Source: a virus. From it: DNA of 64,000 bases. Where the stretch lies: positions 1 through 64,000 of IMG/VR virus record IMGVR_UViG_3300032820_000001. One strand, given 5' to 3'. The notes below the pieces were generated by a model. The model was not told the origin of the DNA, made no database searches, and saw nothing but the letters and a program-made list of their open reading frames with translations. Positions within the stretch are counted from its first letter, which is position 1, and every line of letters begins with the position of its first letter. Positions 34,449-43,400 of this stretch are shown piece after piece. Made by a program: the position numbers and the translations under genes.

Positions 34449-35990
34449 TTATTGAGCATCGTCATCAACTAAAGCTTGGGTGGCAAGCTCATCGGCGTGA
34501 CCTTTGGTTTCCTTGGCGGATTCCACCGCTGCATCGGCGAACTTGGTGCGACGTGCTGCTGCGGTAGATAAAAAATATTCATTAACATTATCTGTGAGTG
34601 TTTTGAGGTTATCATACACCCCTTTGAGCTGCGTTTCAATCTTAACGGCGTAATTTTCCACAATCTGCTTGATAAATTCGGGACTTACATCGAGAACACC
34701 CGTGGCTTCATAATTTCCTTCCAAGCCTTTCATTTTAGATTGAGTGATGTGGAATTGAGTTCCCTCCTCTCCCTCCATGAGAACCCCCAATGGGCCTCTG
34801 GCTATGCGCTCCGTCAAGAAACACCTTTCTCTGGGCTCGCGGCTCTCCTGTACCAGTTCATCTTCAGGCTCCTCGGTGGGGAGTTCTGGCGCCTTGCCGC
34901 GTAAACCTGCGCCATGCTTCTTATAATACCCAATAGTATATCTTATAAGGCTGAAATAGTCTTGCGTATTATAGTTGGCTCTTTCAATTACGTCACGCAA
35001 CACTCCAATCGATTGGGGGACATCGAGATAAGTCTCTTTATCCCGCCAGTAGGCTGCGGCCTCTTTGCGCTTTATCCCCGCTTCCTTTAGCGCACTGATA
35101 AACAATTCGTCATTTAGAATTTCTTTATTAAGTCGCAACAATGCTTTGTTGTCTTTGTTTGTTTCCATGATGTTCATGAAGCTCGTGGAATCAATGGTAA
35201 ATTCATGAAACTCCAAAATGTCAGCCTTTTCAGACTTATCCTTAGCCACCACGACATATAATAAACTCTGGTCATCGCCTTCGGCCAACGTTCCCACAAG
35301 GTTGGCATAACTTCCCTTAATCTGGGTGCCGCCCTTGGTCAACAATTTTAAACTAATGGGATATCCTCCCACCATTTTACCCGTTTCCGGTTCCCTGGTT
35401 TGGATGGCCCGAAGATCGGTAATGTCGAGAGTTCCGCCTGCGCTTCGTTCCACTTCCTGACTTCCGTTAAGGAGTGCTGCCAAGAATCCTTCAAACACAA
35501 AGCCTGCGCTGGAAGCTGTGAAGTCTTTCACAACTGAAGATAAGGAGTCGAAGAATACGAGCGTTGATAGAATCTTTGCGGTTGATCGAACTTCTCGTCG
35601 ATTATAAGCAATGTTATTAATGTGATTGATCTTTCCCTTGAGGGTCTTACCGGGGAACTTAGAAAAGAATTTATAGACTTCACCGCGTGATGTGGAAGAG
35701 GGATCTCCCCATGCTTCGGTGGGAACAAGTTTGGGGATTGAAAAAGGAATTGCCTTCTCCTCCCCCTTCTTGGCCTTTACCATAGGTTTTTCTTTCTTGG
35801 CCTCCGCATGAATGCTTGGATTTTTGTCGGGGTCTTTTCCTTTAAAGCTGAGTTCATCGGTGTCATCACCATAAATTGAGACTCCCGATGTTTCGGCGCC
35901 GCCTCTGGTATAGGCTATTTGGCCCATTTTGGAGCCCATCTCCTGCAGGGCTTTCATTACTTCTTCTGCTAACCAGTCATTATATTTCAT
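34449..35990 (-). CDS. Virion-associated protein candidate with PD-(D/E)XK-like segment
   Basis: The 513-residue product has a Lys-rich charged linker (about 50-80), then a region AGFVFEGFLAALLNGSQEVE, DITDLRAIQTR and GYPISLKLLTKGGTQ (about residues 160-225) that follows the order E...D...(S)LK of PD-(D/E)XK nucleases. The C-terminal quarter has helices with LTDNVNEYFLSTAAARRT. Between the amidase and GroEL genes it may be a virion protein that cuts DNA. The nuclease reading is inference from spacing, not proven, as several needed residues are loosely placed. Confidence 0.55.
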   Translation of the reverse strand: MKYNDWLAEEVMKALQEMGSKMGQIAYTRGGAETSGVSIYGDDTDELSFKGKDPDKNPSIHAEAKKEKPMVKAKKGEEKAIPFSIPKLVPTEAWGDPSSTSRGEVYKFFSKFPGKTLKGKINHINNIAYNRREVRSTAKILSTLVFFDSLSSVVKDFTASSAGFVFEGFLAALLNGSQEVERSAGGTLDITDLRAIQTREPETGKMVGGYPISLKLLTKGGTQIKGSYANLVGTLAEGDDQSLLYVVVAKDKSEKADILEFHEFTIDSTSFMNIMETNKDNKALLRLNKEILNDELFISALKEAGIKRKEAAAYWRDKETYLDVPQSIGVLRDVIERANYNTQDYFSLIRYTIGYYKKHGAGLRGKAPELPTEEPEDELVQESREPRERCFLTERIARGPLGVLMEGEEGTQFHITQSKMKGLEGNYEATGVLDVSPEFIKQIVENYAVKIETQLKGVYDNLKTLTDNVNEYFLSTAAARRTKFADAAVESAKETKGHADELATQALVDDDAQ

Positions 35991-36861
35991 CTTTGATCTC
36001 CTTGATAACTTTTGCTAAATCCAGACACGCAGGATCAACTTTATTCTCCGTTACATGGTAGTGACATATCACCCCCTTAAACGCAGACGACTTAATTACG
36101 TTCTTAATTAGTTCGCCATTTTGGTTTGGGTATTCTAAAGGTACATTATAGAACTTGCACAGCGATTTTAATAGCTCTTTAAGGGCCTCGACCTGAACCT
36201 CGTAGAAATCCATGTGGGTCGGGAAAGGTTTTCCGTGTAGTGTGCTCTTGGGGAACATTGGTCGGGGCGGATCATATCTATCAATGTATTCTTTATAAAC
36301 AGCGTTGCTGATCTCAATGCCAATACTCTTAGAGTTGACGCCTCGTGCATGCCATGCAACATGGTTGGTGTCCATGAGCTGGTGGATGGTGCCGTCATTG
36401 TCGATGCAGAAGTGGGCAGAGAGCCCTCGTTGTCCCAAGATTTTTGCACACTGAGTTGAGCTTAAGCACCCATCCCAATGAACCACAATTTTGTCAATCG
36501 ATGACATGCGGTTGCCGCTGACAGACTTATATTGATTTGACTTGCACATCAGGGCTCCTGGGGATGTCCATAAAATGGTGTCTTCCCAATCAATTGTCAC
36601 CTCTACGTCATTACAAATTATCTTCTTGTCAATGTTGTCAATTTCAAATTGCTCTCTGGCGAGTTCCAACTCATCATCTGGCAGATCTGCAGTGGTGAAT
36701 ATCTCATTCCCATCCCGATCCACTCCAAGCCTTTGTTGGTTGAGTTTCTCCAGCTCCTCGTAGAATGGAGCAGAGGGAGTCATAATTTTTTCTCTTCTTC
36801 TCGTTTTTCTCCCGAAAATTAATCCCAGGATAGCTTCAAGGATTGTCATCAACAGCTTCAT
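35980..36861 (-). CDS. Endolysin: N-acetylmuramoyl-L-alanine amidase (Amidase_2 type)
   Basis: The 293-residue product has an N-terminal hydrophobic segment (MKLLMTILEAILGLIFGRK) and a C-terminal amidase domain from about residue 120: IVVHWDG (first zinc His), AHFCIDNDGTIHQL, HVAWHARGVN, SIGIEISN, and ICHYHVTENKVDP with further zinc ligands near 265. It should cut the amide bond between muramic acid and the peptide in the cell wall. The hydrophobic start could be a signal-anchor release sequence, which would export it without a holin. It overlaps the next gene upstream by 26 bases. Confidence 0.88.
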   Translation of the reverse strand: MKLLMTILEAILGLIFGRKTRRREKIMTPSAPFYEELEKLNQQRLGVDRDGNEIFTTADLPDDELELAREQFEIDNIDKKIICNDVEVTIDWEDTILWTSPGALMCKSNQYKSVSGNRMSSIDKIVVHWDGCLSSTQCAKILGQRGLSAHFCIDNDGTIHQLMDTNHVAWHARGVNSKSIGIEISNAVYKEYIDRYDPPRPMFPKSTLHGKPFPTHMDFYEVQVEALKELLKSLCKFYNVPLEYPNQNGELIKNVIKSSAFKGVICHYHVTENKVDPACLDLAKVIKEIKDEI

Positions 36862-37255
36862 GTTGTGTCTCCTCTGTTGACAAATTGTTGTATGCCGCGA
36901 GTTGGGCCATTGCGTCGTCCCAGTTTTCGATATTTAGGTAGGGTTTGTACACTTCGGGATAGGATTCAATAAATGTTTGAATGATTTGTTTTCTCCATTC
37001 CCGCAAGTCATGTTCATCCTCGTTGCGGAGAACTTTGATCTTCTGCTCATCTATCCCGGTAATCTCCATGGCCATGTAGCCAGCTTCCAAGCTCATGATC
37101 ATGCGTGTGTACATCTTCACCGTGAAGGTGAGGATCTCGTTCTCTACCACCTGTAAGAGATGGCTCTTCAATCCAAAGATAATTGCCAAGGCGCTATACA
37201 CCTTATGAAAAAAGATCCCTGCCAAAAACGCTATAACTATATATACCAATGTCAT
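36836..37255 (-). CDS. Membrane-anchored hypothetical protein
   Basis: The 139-residue product begins with one hydrophobic helix (TLVYIVIAFLAGIFFHKVY) and continues with an acidic, helical cytoplasmic or periplasmic domain (EILTFTVKMYTRMIMSLEAG, EWRKQIIQTFIESYPEV). It is next to the amidase gene and could be a spanin or holin partner, but no lipobox or spanin signature is seen. Promoter and leader lie just upstream. Confidence 0.6.
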   Translation of the reverse strand: MTLVYIVIAFLAGIFFHKVYSALAIIFGLKSHLLQVVENEILTFTVKMYTRMIMSLEAGYMAMEITGIDEQKIKVLRNEDEHDLREWRKQIIQTFIESYPEVYKPYLNIENWDDAMAQLAAYNNLSTEETQHEAVDDNP

Positions 37256-37272
37256 ATTTCACTCCATACAAA

Positions 37273-37317
37273 AAAACACTGCTCTGTCATTATACAACAT
37301 AGCAGTGTTTTTGTAAA
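37273..37317 (-). promoter_or_regulatory. Sigma70 promoter inside a perfect 11-bp inverted repeat
   Basis: TTTACA (37312-37317) and TATAAT (37289-37294) are 17 bases apart on the minus strand. AAAACACTGCT (37273-37283) and AGCAGTGTTTT (37301-37311) are a perfect inverted repeat around the -10 box, and a run of T follows on the minus strand. The same segment can thus end transcription of the gene upstream as an intrinsic terminator and start that of the gene downstream. Confidence 0.68.
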
Positions 37318-37334
37318 GTGTTTTCGAACAAGTA

Positions 37335-38162
37335 TTACTTATTCAAGCGGCTGATTACTTTAGAAGTAATTTCAGCAACTAAAGCGTCGACTGAGCTTTT
37401 CTTTTTCTTGGACTCATTCGTCCCCTCATAGTCTTCGCGGCTCTTGGACTGGTCGCCTTTTTTGGCTCCGCCTTCGGCAACCTTAGCTTCGGCCATTTCG
37501 ACTTCTTCTTCGTCGTCAATCATGACTTCTTCTTCGCCGCCGGCCATGGGCTCAGGTAAAGGCTCTTCCATTCCCGCTTCTTCTTCAGTGTCGCTCACCG
37601 TCACCATTTCGGTTCCAGTAGCTTGATTCAGAAGAGCTGCGAGGTCGTCAAGAATTGCTTTGGCGCGTGTGGCCAAGTCACCTTCGTCGGCGCCAGCTTC
37701 AGCGTCAGCAGCCATGTCTTCAATGTCGGCATCCATGGCAACTTCTTCGTCACCGCCTTCATAGTCGAGATGGCCAGGATCGGTTTCGGACTCATCGCCC
37801 TTGTTTCCGCCCCATTCTTCATCTTCTTCGTCATCTTCAGCGATGCGAAGGTTTTCATTTTTGGCGTCGGCTTCTTCAACCGCATCTTCGCCTTCATGAA
37901 CGCGATCAGTGAGGTTCATACCTCGTTCGGGGCCTTTTGCTGCGTTTTCAGTACGCTTGGCAGTACCACCTTCTTCAACGGTCTCTGCTTCTTCAACAGA
38001 GTCTGCTTCTTTAACAACCTCATCGCCTTCTTTCACTTCCTCTTCATTAACTTCTTCTTCGCTCACTTGTGATTCCAAGAAGGATTCTGAAAGTGGAGCG
38101 AGGTTAGCTAATCCCATGAAACGACGAACAGTTGATTCGTTTAAAAGTTTCTTGTTACTCAT
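37335..38162 (-). CDS. Acidic prohead-core or scaffold-like protein
   Basis: The 275-residue product is over one third Asp/Glu and carries long acidic runs (EVEMAEAKVAEGG, DDEEEVEMA). The start MSNKKLLNESTVRRFMGLAN, with L-L-x-E-S-x-x-R-R-F-M, is familiar from marine T4-like phage proteins annotated as head-core or virion proteins. The rest looks disordered, as in scaffold or internal core proteins. The sequence ends with a helix VDALVAEITSKVISRLNK. No capsid gene is in the window to confirm the link. Confidence 0.65.
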   Translation of the reverse strand: MSNKKLLNESTVRRFMGLANLAPLSESFLESQVSEEEVNEEEVKEGDEVVKEADSVEEAETVEEGGTAKRTENAAKGPERGMNLTDRVHEGEDAVEEADAKNENLRIAEDDEEDEEWGGNKGDESETDPGHLDYEGGDEEVAMDADIEDMAADAEAGADEGDLATRAKAILDDLAALLNQATGTEMVTVSDTEEEAGMEEPLPEPMAGGEEEVMIDDEEEVEMAEAKVAEGGAKKGDQSKSREDYEGTNESKKKKSSVDALVAEITSKVISRLNK

Positions 38163-38210
38163 AGTATACTATCTCCTCTTGATGTTTAAATCGATTTTTT
38201 CAAGATTTAC

Positions 38211-38260
38211 TCTGCAAACTGCAGAATAACTATTATAAATAGTGTGGGTCTTTGCAAAAA
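38211..38260 (-). promoter_or_regulatory. Possible promoter and leader hairpin before the acidic protein
   Basis: TATAAT at 38232-38237 has only a weak -35 (TTTTTG, 17 bases away, or TTTGCA at 15). Downstream, TCTGCA and TGCAGA (38211-38216, 38220-38225) form a 6-bp stem with a three-base loop in the leader. The stem may affect translation; evidence is modest. Confidence 0.42.
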
Positions 38261-38266
38261 CCCCTT

Positions 38267-38557
38267 TTATTTAGCCGAAAGCGGTTTTTCAATACGTTTC
38301 TTTAATTTTTGAACAGCGGCCTTTTCAATTTGACACACCCGAACAAAACTTATGCGAAGTCTTTCGCCAATTTCTCTGAGGGTGAGCCCTCCTTCGTGTT
38401 TATCCACAGCCACCAAAGTGCAATTAAGATCCTCTTCATAATCAATCCAGTGTTTACACTCCGAGTTAGGGCAAGAAACTTTGCTCCTTTTACACGCTGT
38501 CATACATCTTGGCTCAACGGTAGGGGCATCCAGAAACACATTAAGCAAATCAGACAT
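38267..38557 (-). CDS. Sigma70 region 4-like HTH protein with zinc-finger start
   Basis: The 96-residue product has Cys29-Cys34 (CPNSEC) plus Cys46 and Cys18/22, a cysteine cluster likely to bind zinc, and then a helix-turn-helix GLTLREIGERLRISFVRVCQ with following helix that matches sigma region 4.2. Similar small proteins occur in marine T4-like phages, where they are thought to redirect host RNA polymerase to -35 elements, or to bind the phage late promoters. Its gene follows the acidic core protein gene and precedes a gene of unknown function. Confidence 0.75.
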   Translation of the reverse strand: MSDLLNVFLDAPTVEPRCMTACKRSKVSCPNSECKHWIDYEEDLNCTLVAVDKHEGGLTLREIGERLRISFVRVCQIEKAAVQKLKKRIEKPLSAK

Positions 38558-38915
38558 CGTATTCCTCCAACTCAATCAAGTCGAAGATGTTCTCGATATC
38601 TTCTGGGGATAATGCAAACCGACGGTCTACATCGTCTGCCTCTTCTCGTTCTTTCCTTATCATTTTTCTATTCCTTTTATTATCAATTTGTTTAGTCTCT
38701 TTATATTCCTCGAAGAAAGCAGTGAGGTGCTTGTTGTCTCCGATGAAGCCGCCAACCAAGGCCCGAAAAAATTCTGTCTTGGTTAGTTTTTCATACTCCA
38801 GCTTCATGATGAGATTCACATACACGGTATCGGTGCTATCATAATAAAGTGTTGGGTACACCCGACGATTAAGTTGGCCATACTCTTCAATTTTTTCTCC
38901 CGGAATTTTAGACAT
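38550..38915 (-). CDS. Conserved hypothetical protein, partner of the sigma-like protein
   Basis: The 121-residue product has a helical middle EKLTKTEFFRALVGGFIGDN and a basic and then acidic end (ENIFDLIELEEYDV). The 'LxKxEFFRxxVxGFIxxD' stretch is familiar from marine T4-like phages, where it lies next to the small sigma-like gene. Here both overlap by 8 bases. A regulatory role is inferred from this neighbour. Confidence 0.6.
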   Translation of the reverse strand: MSKIPGEKIEEYGQLNRRVYPTLYYDSTDTVYVNLIMKLEYEKLTKTEFFRALVGGFIGDNKHLTAFFEEYKETKQIDNKRNRKMIRKEREEADDVDRRFALSPEDIENIFDLIELEEYDV

Positions 38916-39183
38916 TCGGTGTTGCCCGATCCCGAAGGCGCTGGTCGAAATCCTTCACCAATTCCTGGGCCTTTGACCAGCAGTCGGGACAGTACAAACG
39001 AACTGTTTCGGGGTCATGGCGCACGACCACGCTCCAGCTCATCACCTGTTCTCTATTCTGGCGGTCGAACGGCTCCTCGCATGCAAGGCACTCTTCAGGC
39101 AATTGATCGAAGAGACCCATTTTCTCCTCCACATCCTTTTGGATTTGCTTATGTTTCTTCTTGTTCTTTAATTTCCTAACCAT
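38908..39183 (-). CDS. Zinc-binding protein, conserved in marine T4-like phages
   Basis: The 91-residue protein has Cys32-Cys35 (ECLACEEPFD) and Cys65-Cys68 (LYCPDCWSKA) for one zinc, and the stretches KMGLFDQLPEECLACEE and VMSWSVVVRHDPETVRLYC that resemble a conserved cyanophage/pelagiphage protein. The start MVRKLKNKKKHKQIQKD is basic. It overlaps the previous gene by 8 bases. The function is unknown. Confidence 0.68.
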   Translation of the reverse strand: MVRKLKNKKKHKQIQKDVEEKMGLFDQLPEECLACEEPFDRQNREQVMSWSVVVRHDPETVRLYCPDCWSKAQELVKDFDQRLRDRATPNV

Positions 39184-39191
39184 ACTCACTC

Positions 39192-39668
39192 CTACATCGC
39201 CGTCAATAACGGTACGCCTGGGGCACCTGACTCTGAGGTTCCAAAAATAACAACAGCCGATGGGAAGGGAGCAGAATTTCTTCCGCCGCCGAACTTCAGG
39301 CGCCCTTTGATGAGCCTAATCTCATCGGCCTTCATCACATAGTCGTGCCAATAGCGCGTATCCGTTCGAGCCGGGATGAGCATCACAACGGTGGTGCCTT
39401 TGGCCTGGGCCGATTGGTATGCCTTCTTAACCCACAGGCCGATGGCTCGGCCATAAGGGGGGTTAACGAATGCGGTATGGCCTGACCAATCTTGGATGAG
39501 GCCATCATCTTCGGGGGTGAAATATTTTGAGCACACCGCGTTGTGGCTCTGGGCGCAGGGATCAAGATCAAAAGAAAATTCTTTGTCTAGCTCCTGAAAG
39601 AAACTGTGTGGTGTGGACCACTCCAAACTCTTGCTGCTAAACAGCGTTTCCATATCATGCTTTCTCAT
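39192..39668 (-). CDS. Phage N-6-adenine DNA methyltransferase (Dam-like)
   Basis: The 158-residue product has FDLDPCAQSHN near 33 and the catalytic NPPYG at 69-73, with 'TPxxFFxxLDxEFxFDLDxCA' typical of the DNA N-6-adenine-methyltransferases of phages. It binds S-adenosylmethionine and methylates adenine, likely to protect phage DNA from host enzymes or to mark it. I start at the ATG at 39668, six bases after AAGGAGG. It overlaps the dUTPase gene end. Confidence 0.85.
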   Translation of the reverse strand: MRKHDMETLFSSKSLEWSTPHSFFQELDKEFSFDLDPCAQSHNAVCSKYFTPEDDGLIQDWSGHTAFVNPPYGRAIGLWVKKAYQSAQAKGTTVVMLIPARTDTRYWHDYVMKADEIRLIKGRLKFGGGRNSAPFPSAVVIFGTSESGAPGVPLLTAM

Positions 39669-40215
39669 TTCGAGCCTCCTTGAGTTCATTATACTTCTTC
39701 TGCAGCAAATCCTTTTGCTCCTTCGCCGAGGTAGGCGTGTCTGTAGAGCCTAAAGATCCCGCGCCTCGGTCGCTAATTGTGATGGGATACCAATTATAAA
39801 GGTTGCCTGTATTAGTCTCCAACGCTCGAAAGTGAACCACTGGAACCATGACTGCTTGGGCAATCTTATCCTTTGGGATAATTGTCTGGGGCTTCTTGCC
39901 AATGTTGTGAAGGTTGACAAACACCTCTCCGTCGTACCCGCTGTCCACCACGCAAGCACCAACAATGAGGCTGCGCTTGGCTGCAATACTGGATCTGTTC
40001 TTGATCTCAATCATATATCCATGAGGTACACCAAACCGATAGCCTGTGGCCAGTAGCTTGCTCTCTCCTGGCTCAATGACAATCGAATCATTATCGGGGT
40101 GAGGAAGGAAGCCTTCCGGCTCTGGGTTGAAGTACAGGTCTAGTCCTGCGTCTGATGGGTTGGCCCTCTCTGGAGGGAAGGCACTCTCTCTAACTCTGCA
40201 AAATTCTAAAATCAT
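39655..40215 (-). CDS. dut: dUTP diphosphatase
   Basis: The 186-residue product holds the five dUTPase motifs: PSDAGLDLYF (20-29), IKNRSSIAAK (70-), VVDSGYDGEVFV (88-), the fourth segment with AVMVPVVHF, and RGAGSLGSTD (150-159) as the C-terminal P-loop-like motif. It hydrolyses dUTP to dUMP, which keeps uracil out of phage DNA and feeds thymidylate synthesis. A C-terminal tail of 25 residues (KEQKDLLQKKYNELKEARNE) is extra and coiled-coil-like. Confidence 0.95.
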   Translation of the reverse strand: MILEFCRVRESAFPPERANPSDAGLDLYFNPEPEGFLPHPDNDSIVIEPGESKLLATGYRFGVPHGYMIEIKNRSSIAAKRSLIVGACVVDSGYDGEVFVNLHNIGKKPQTIIPKDKIAQAVMVPVVHFRALETNTGNLYNWYPITISDRGAGSLGSTDTPTSAKEQKDLLQKKYNELKEARNEKA

Positions 40216-40224
40216 AATTTCTCC

Positions 40225-40461
40225 TTAGTTGATTTCTGTCTTCTCTAATTCCCGCAGCATCATCCAATTCAAAACATCGAATGGACCGCCGTAGGTAACG
40301 ATAACTTCATACTCGCTATCTTTATATTTCTCGTTCAATTCCTCACAGGCAGCATCGGTTTCTTCGGCTCCCCGAAGGGTACGGCGCTCCTCGATCTTGA
40401 GCTTCGTGTTGTGTATCACCACAACTGAATTAAATTTTCTTTTCTTTTTCTCTCCCGTCAT
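40225..40461 (-). CDS. Hypothetical basic protein
   Basis: The 78-residue protein has a basic start (TGEKKKRKFNSVVVIHNTKL), a helix (ETDAACEELNEKYKD) and a strand YEVIVTYGGP. It shares four bases with the polymerase gene and precedes the dUTPase gene, so it could be an accessory factor of the replication block. No family assigned. Confidence 0.57.
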   Translation of the reverse strand: MTGEKKKRKFNSVVVIHNTKLKIEERRTLRGAEETDAACEELNEKYKDSEYEVIVTYGGPFDVLNWMMLRELEKTEIN

Positions 40462-43400
40462 CCTAAAACCCTGAAGTTATGATATATGCTGCGTGTGGAG
40501 AATCCCCACTGCTCGCTGAAATCTAACTTCGCCATGTAAGGCCGGTTGATTTGAATTCTATCTCTATGCTCTTTAACTCCCCAGCACTTAATGTGTGTGA
40601 GGACACTGTTTTCATCCACCACCTCGATAACCCAATAGGTCTTGTCGTTCTTGGTCTTTCGTGCCGTCACTTTTCGTGGGACAAACCACACCAAGTTCAA
40701 GTCGGGGTCGTAGTCTGAAATTGCTGGTACGCAGTATTCCTTTAGCCTTTGTTGGATGGGCTCATCAACGACAAGATGAATTGGGAACACCCCAGTTAGG
40801 CTGGCCAGATATTCAATCTTCTCCTCGATGGCGAAGTCTCCCTCCGGTGCGTACATCTCAATATTATCCTCTAAGTCTTTCTCTTTCCGGGGGCGTTCGA
40901 CTGCCACCGCTGACCAGTAATGTTTGAGGCCAGTGAATCGATCATCCATCAGGCAATTCAATGCTTGGCTTCTCACCAAAACATCAAGAGCTTTCTTGTT
41001 GAGTTTGCTGTACACCATGTCCTCGTTGAAGAGAAAGTCCTCAATTTTGTGGAAGGGGCGGCCATTGAAGATTTGCTCAATTGCCGACTCACCAAGTCCC
41101 TTGATGGAGGTGAGGGGTTGAATGAGCGCGTGGCCATCATCCGATATTTCCCATACCCTTCCAGATGTGTTGACGTTTAACTTCTCAATGCCAAAGCCCA
41201 AACTCTTTGCGACATTGATTGCCGCCTCTTTTCGTCCTTCGGGCTCTTTGTCGAGAAATGCTGCCATCCATTCAACTGGATAATAGTTGAGCAGATGAGC
41301 ACACTGATAAGATAGCGTAGCATAAGAAACCGCATGTGATGCGTTGAAGCCATAGCCTGAGAAGAATTCCATCTTCTCCCACAATTCCATTGCTTGTTGC
41401 TCAGTAATTCCCTTGTCGACACATCCGTCGACAAACTTAAGTCGGATCTTTTCTAATTCTTTTGCGCCCTTGCCTGTTCCTTTTTTGGTTAAGAGCTTGC
41501 GAAGGGCATTCCCCTCGTCCAAAGATATATCACGACCAAGTTTGTGCGCCAACAAAGCCAGCTGCTCTTGGAAAATAATGAAGCCATAAGTTTCTTCAAG
41601 GCACTCTTTGATAACCGGATGGCCATATTCAATTTCTTCTGGATTCTTTATTGCCTTCGCATAACGTTTGGCAACACCTGCAGACAGAGGGCCCGGTCGA
41701 TAGATCGCAGTGATGGCTGACAGATCTGCAAGACTTGTGGGCTTCGTATCTTTGCAGAATTTTTGTGCCCCATCTTGAGTGAATTGAAAAACGCCAGCCC
41801 ACTTTCCTTTCTGGAATATGTTCTTCCATACTTTCTGATCATCAAAGTCAATTGTATCTGGGTGAAGGTGTTTCTCGTAATACGCTTTTACCTGCGCGAA
41901 AGTGGGTTCCGGTATATCATGCTTCCTTATTAGGATGTGACGTATCGCTCCCTCAATCATGCGAAGTGAAGCGAGTCCCAAGATATCAAACTTAATAAAA
42001 CCCATGGGCTCCAAGTGACGCACGTTCTGTCCCTCACTCCACGGTGTCTGCCGGACACCACCGGATGAGATGAGGGGCATGTGATGGTCGAGGTTCTCGC
42101 CCACCAAAATTCCACCAGCGTGGCGTGAACAGCTTCGCGTACTCCCAAAGATTCTCAACACATGCGTCTTTACTTGAGGGTATTTGTTCAAGAAAGCCTT
42201 GAGACTATCTGAATATTCTAATACCTCTTCAAAGGTTGGGGCGTATACACCTGCAGCAATTCCATTAGCTTCCTTCGCTCTGGGTGTTGCCTCGTGGATC
42301 ATTTTACTTGTAACCCCATTGGCCTCAGCGAAGTCGATGTTGTAAAATTTGGAGATGTCTTTGATGAGTGATCTCAATTGGAGAGTGTTCCAGTTAGAGA
42401 TGGGAACCACAACGTTGTCTCCCCACTCCTTAATGAACATATCTTTTAGTTCCATTGGATCGGCCACATCATAATCAATATCAGGGTAGTCTACTGTATC
42501 CTTCCGTAAGAATCTCTCGAACTGGAGGTTGTATTTGATGGGATCAATTTGCGTGATGTTAAGACAATAAGCAATGAGTGAGCCTGCGGCTGACCCTCGT
42601 CCTGCACCCACAAGCTGCGCCTCTTGTGCCTTGTCTGAAATAGCTCTCATAGTCAAAAAGTATTTACTAAAACCTCTGGAGCTGATAACATCAAACTCTT
42701 GTTCAATTCTCTCCTCGTAATTTTTCTTTCCGGTGAGGCCACGCTTTGCAAGACCATCGCGGGTGAAGCCCATCAAAGCGTCGTCTGCAGTCATACCTTC
42801 TGGTACAACGAAATCAGGAAGTCGCACCGTGTTGTCGGGAAAGAAAGACTCAATCTTTTCGTGGGCAATTTCATACGTGCGCTCGATGCTGTCCAAGATT
42901 AATTTCTCATCATACTCCACGCCTTTAGGAAATAGCGGTGTGTCTTTCTCTCGGTAAGACCAGTTGTCTGGCTGAGAGTATTTGCGATATGCTTCGAGCA
43001 TCTCGTCACCGTTCTTGGGGTAGAGTTCACACCGAGTCTCATCGATGGTGTCGGGCAACGTCGCTTCGGCGAGGCCCTTACGCAACCATCCCAGCTTTCG
43101 ATAGAGTTCCCGGTCTTTCCACGATTTCTTATCTGGGTAGTGACTATCTGAAGTCGAGACAAGTTGAATATCAAACTCGGCGCATACCTTAATAACAAAT
43201 TTATTAATAGCATGTTGATCGGGGATAGCGTTCCATTGTACTTCTCCGTAAAAATTATCTCCGAAGATTTCTTTGAAGCGGCTGGCGGTCTTACGCATAG
43301 CGGCGAAAACTGCATCTTCGCCCTCTCCTCGGTTGGCCCAATAATCACCGGCAAATACACCACCCATGCAGGCGCTTGCTACAATAATCCCTTCGCCATA

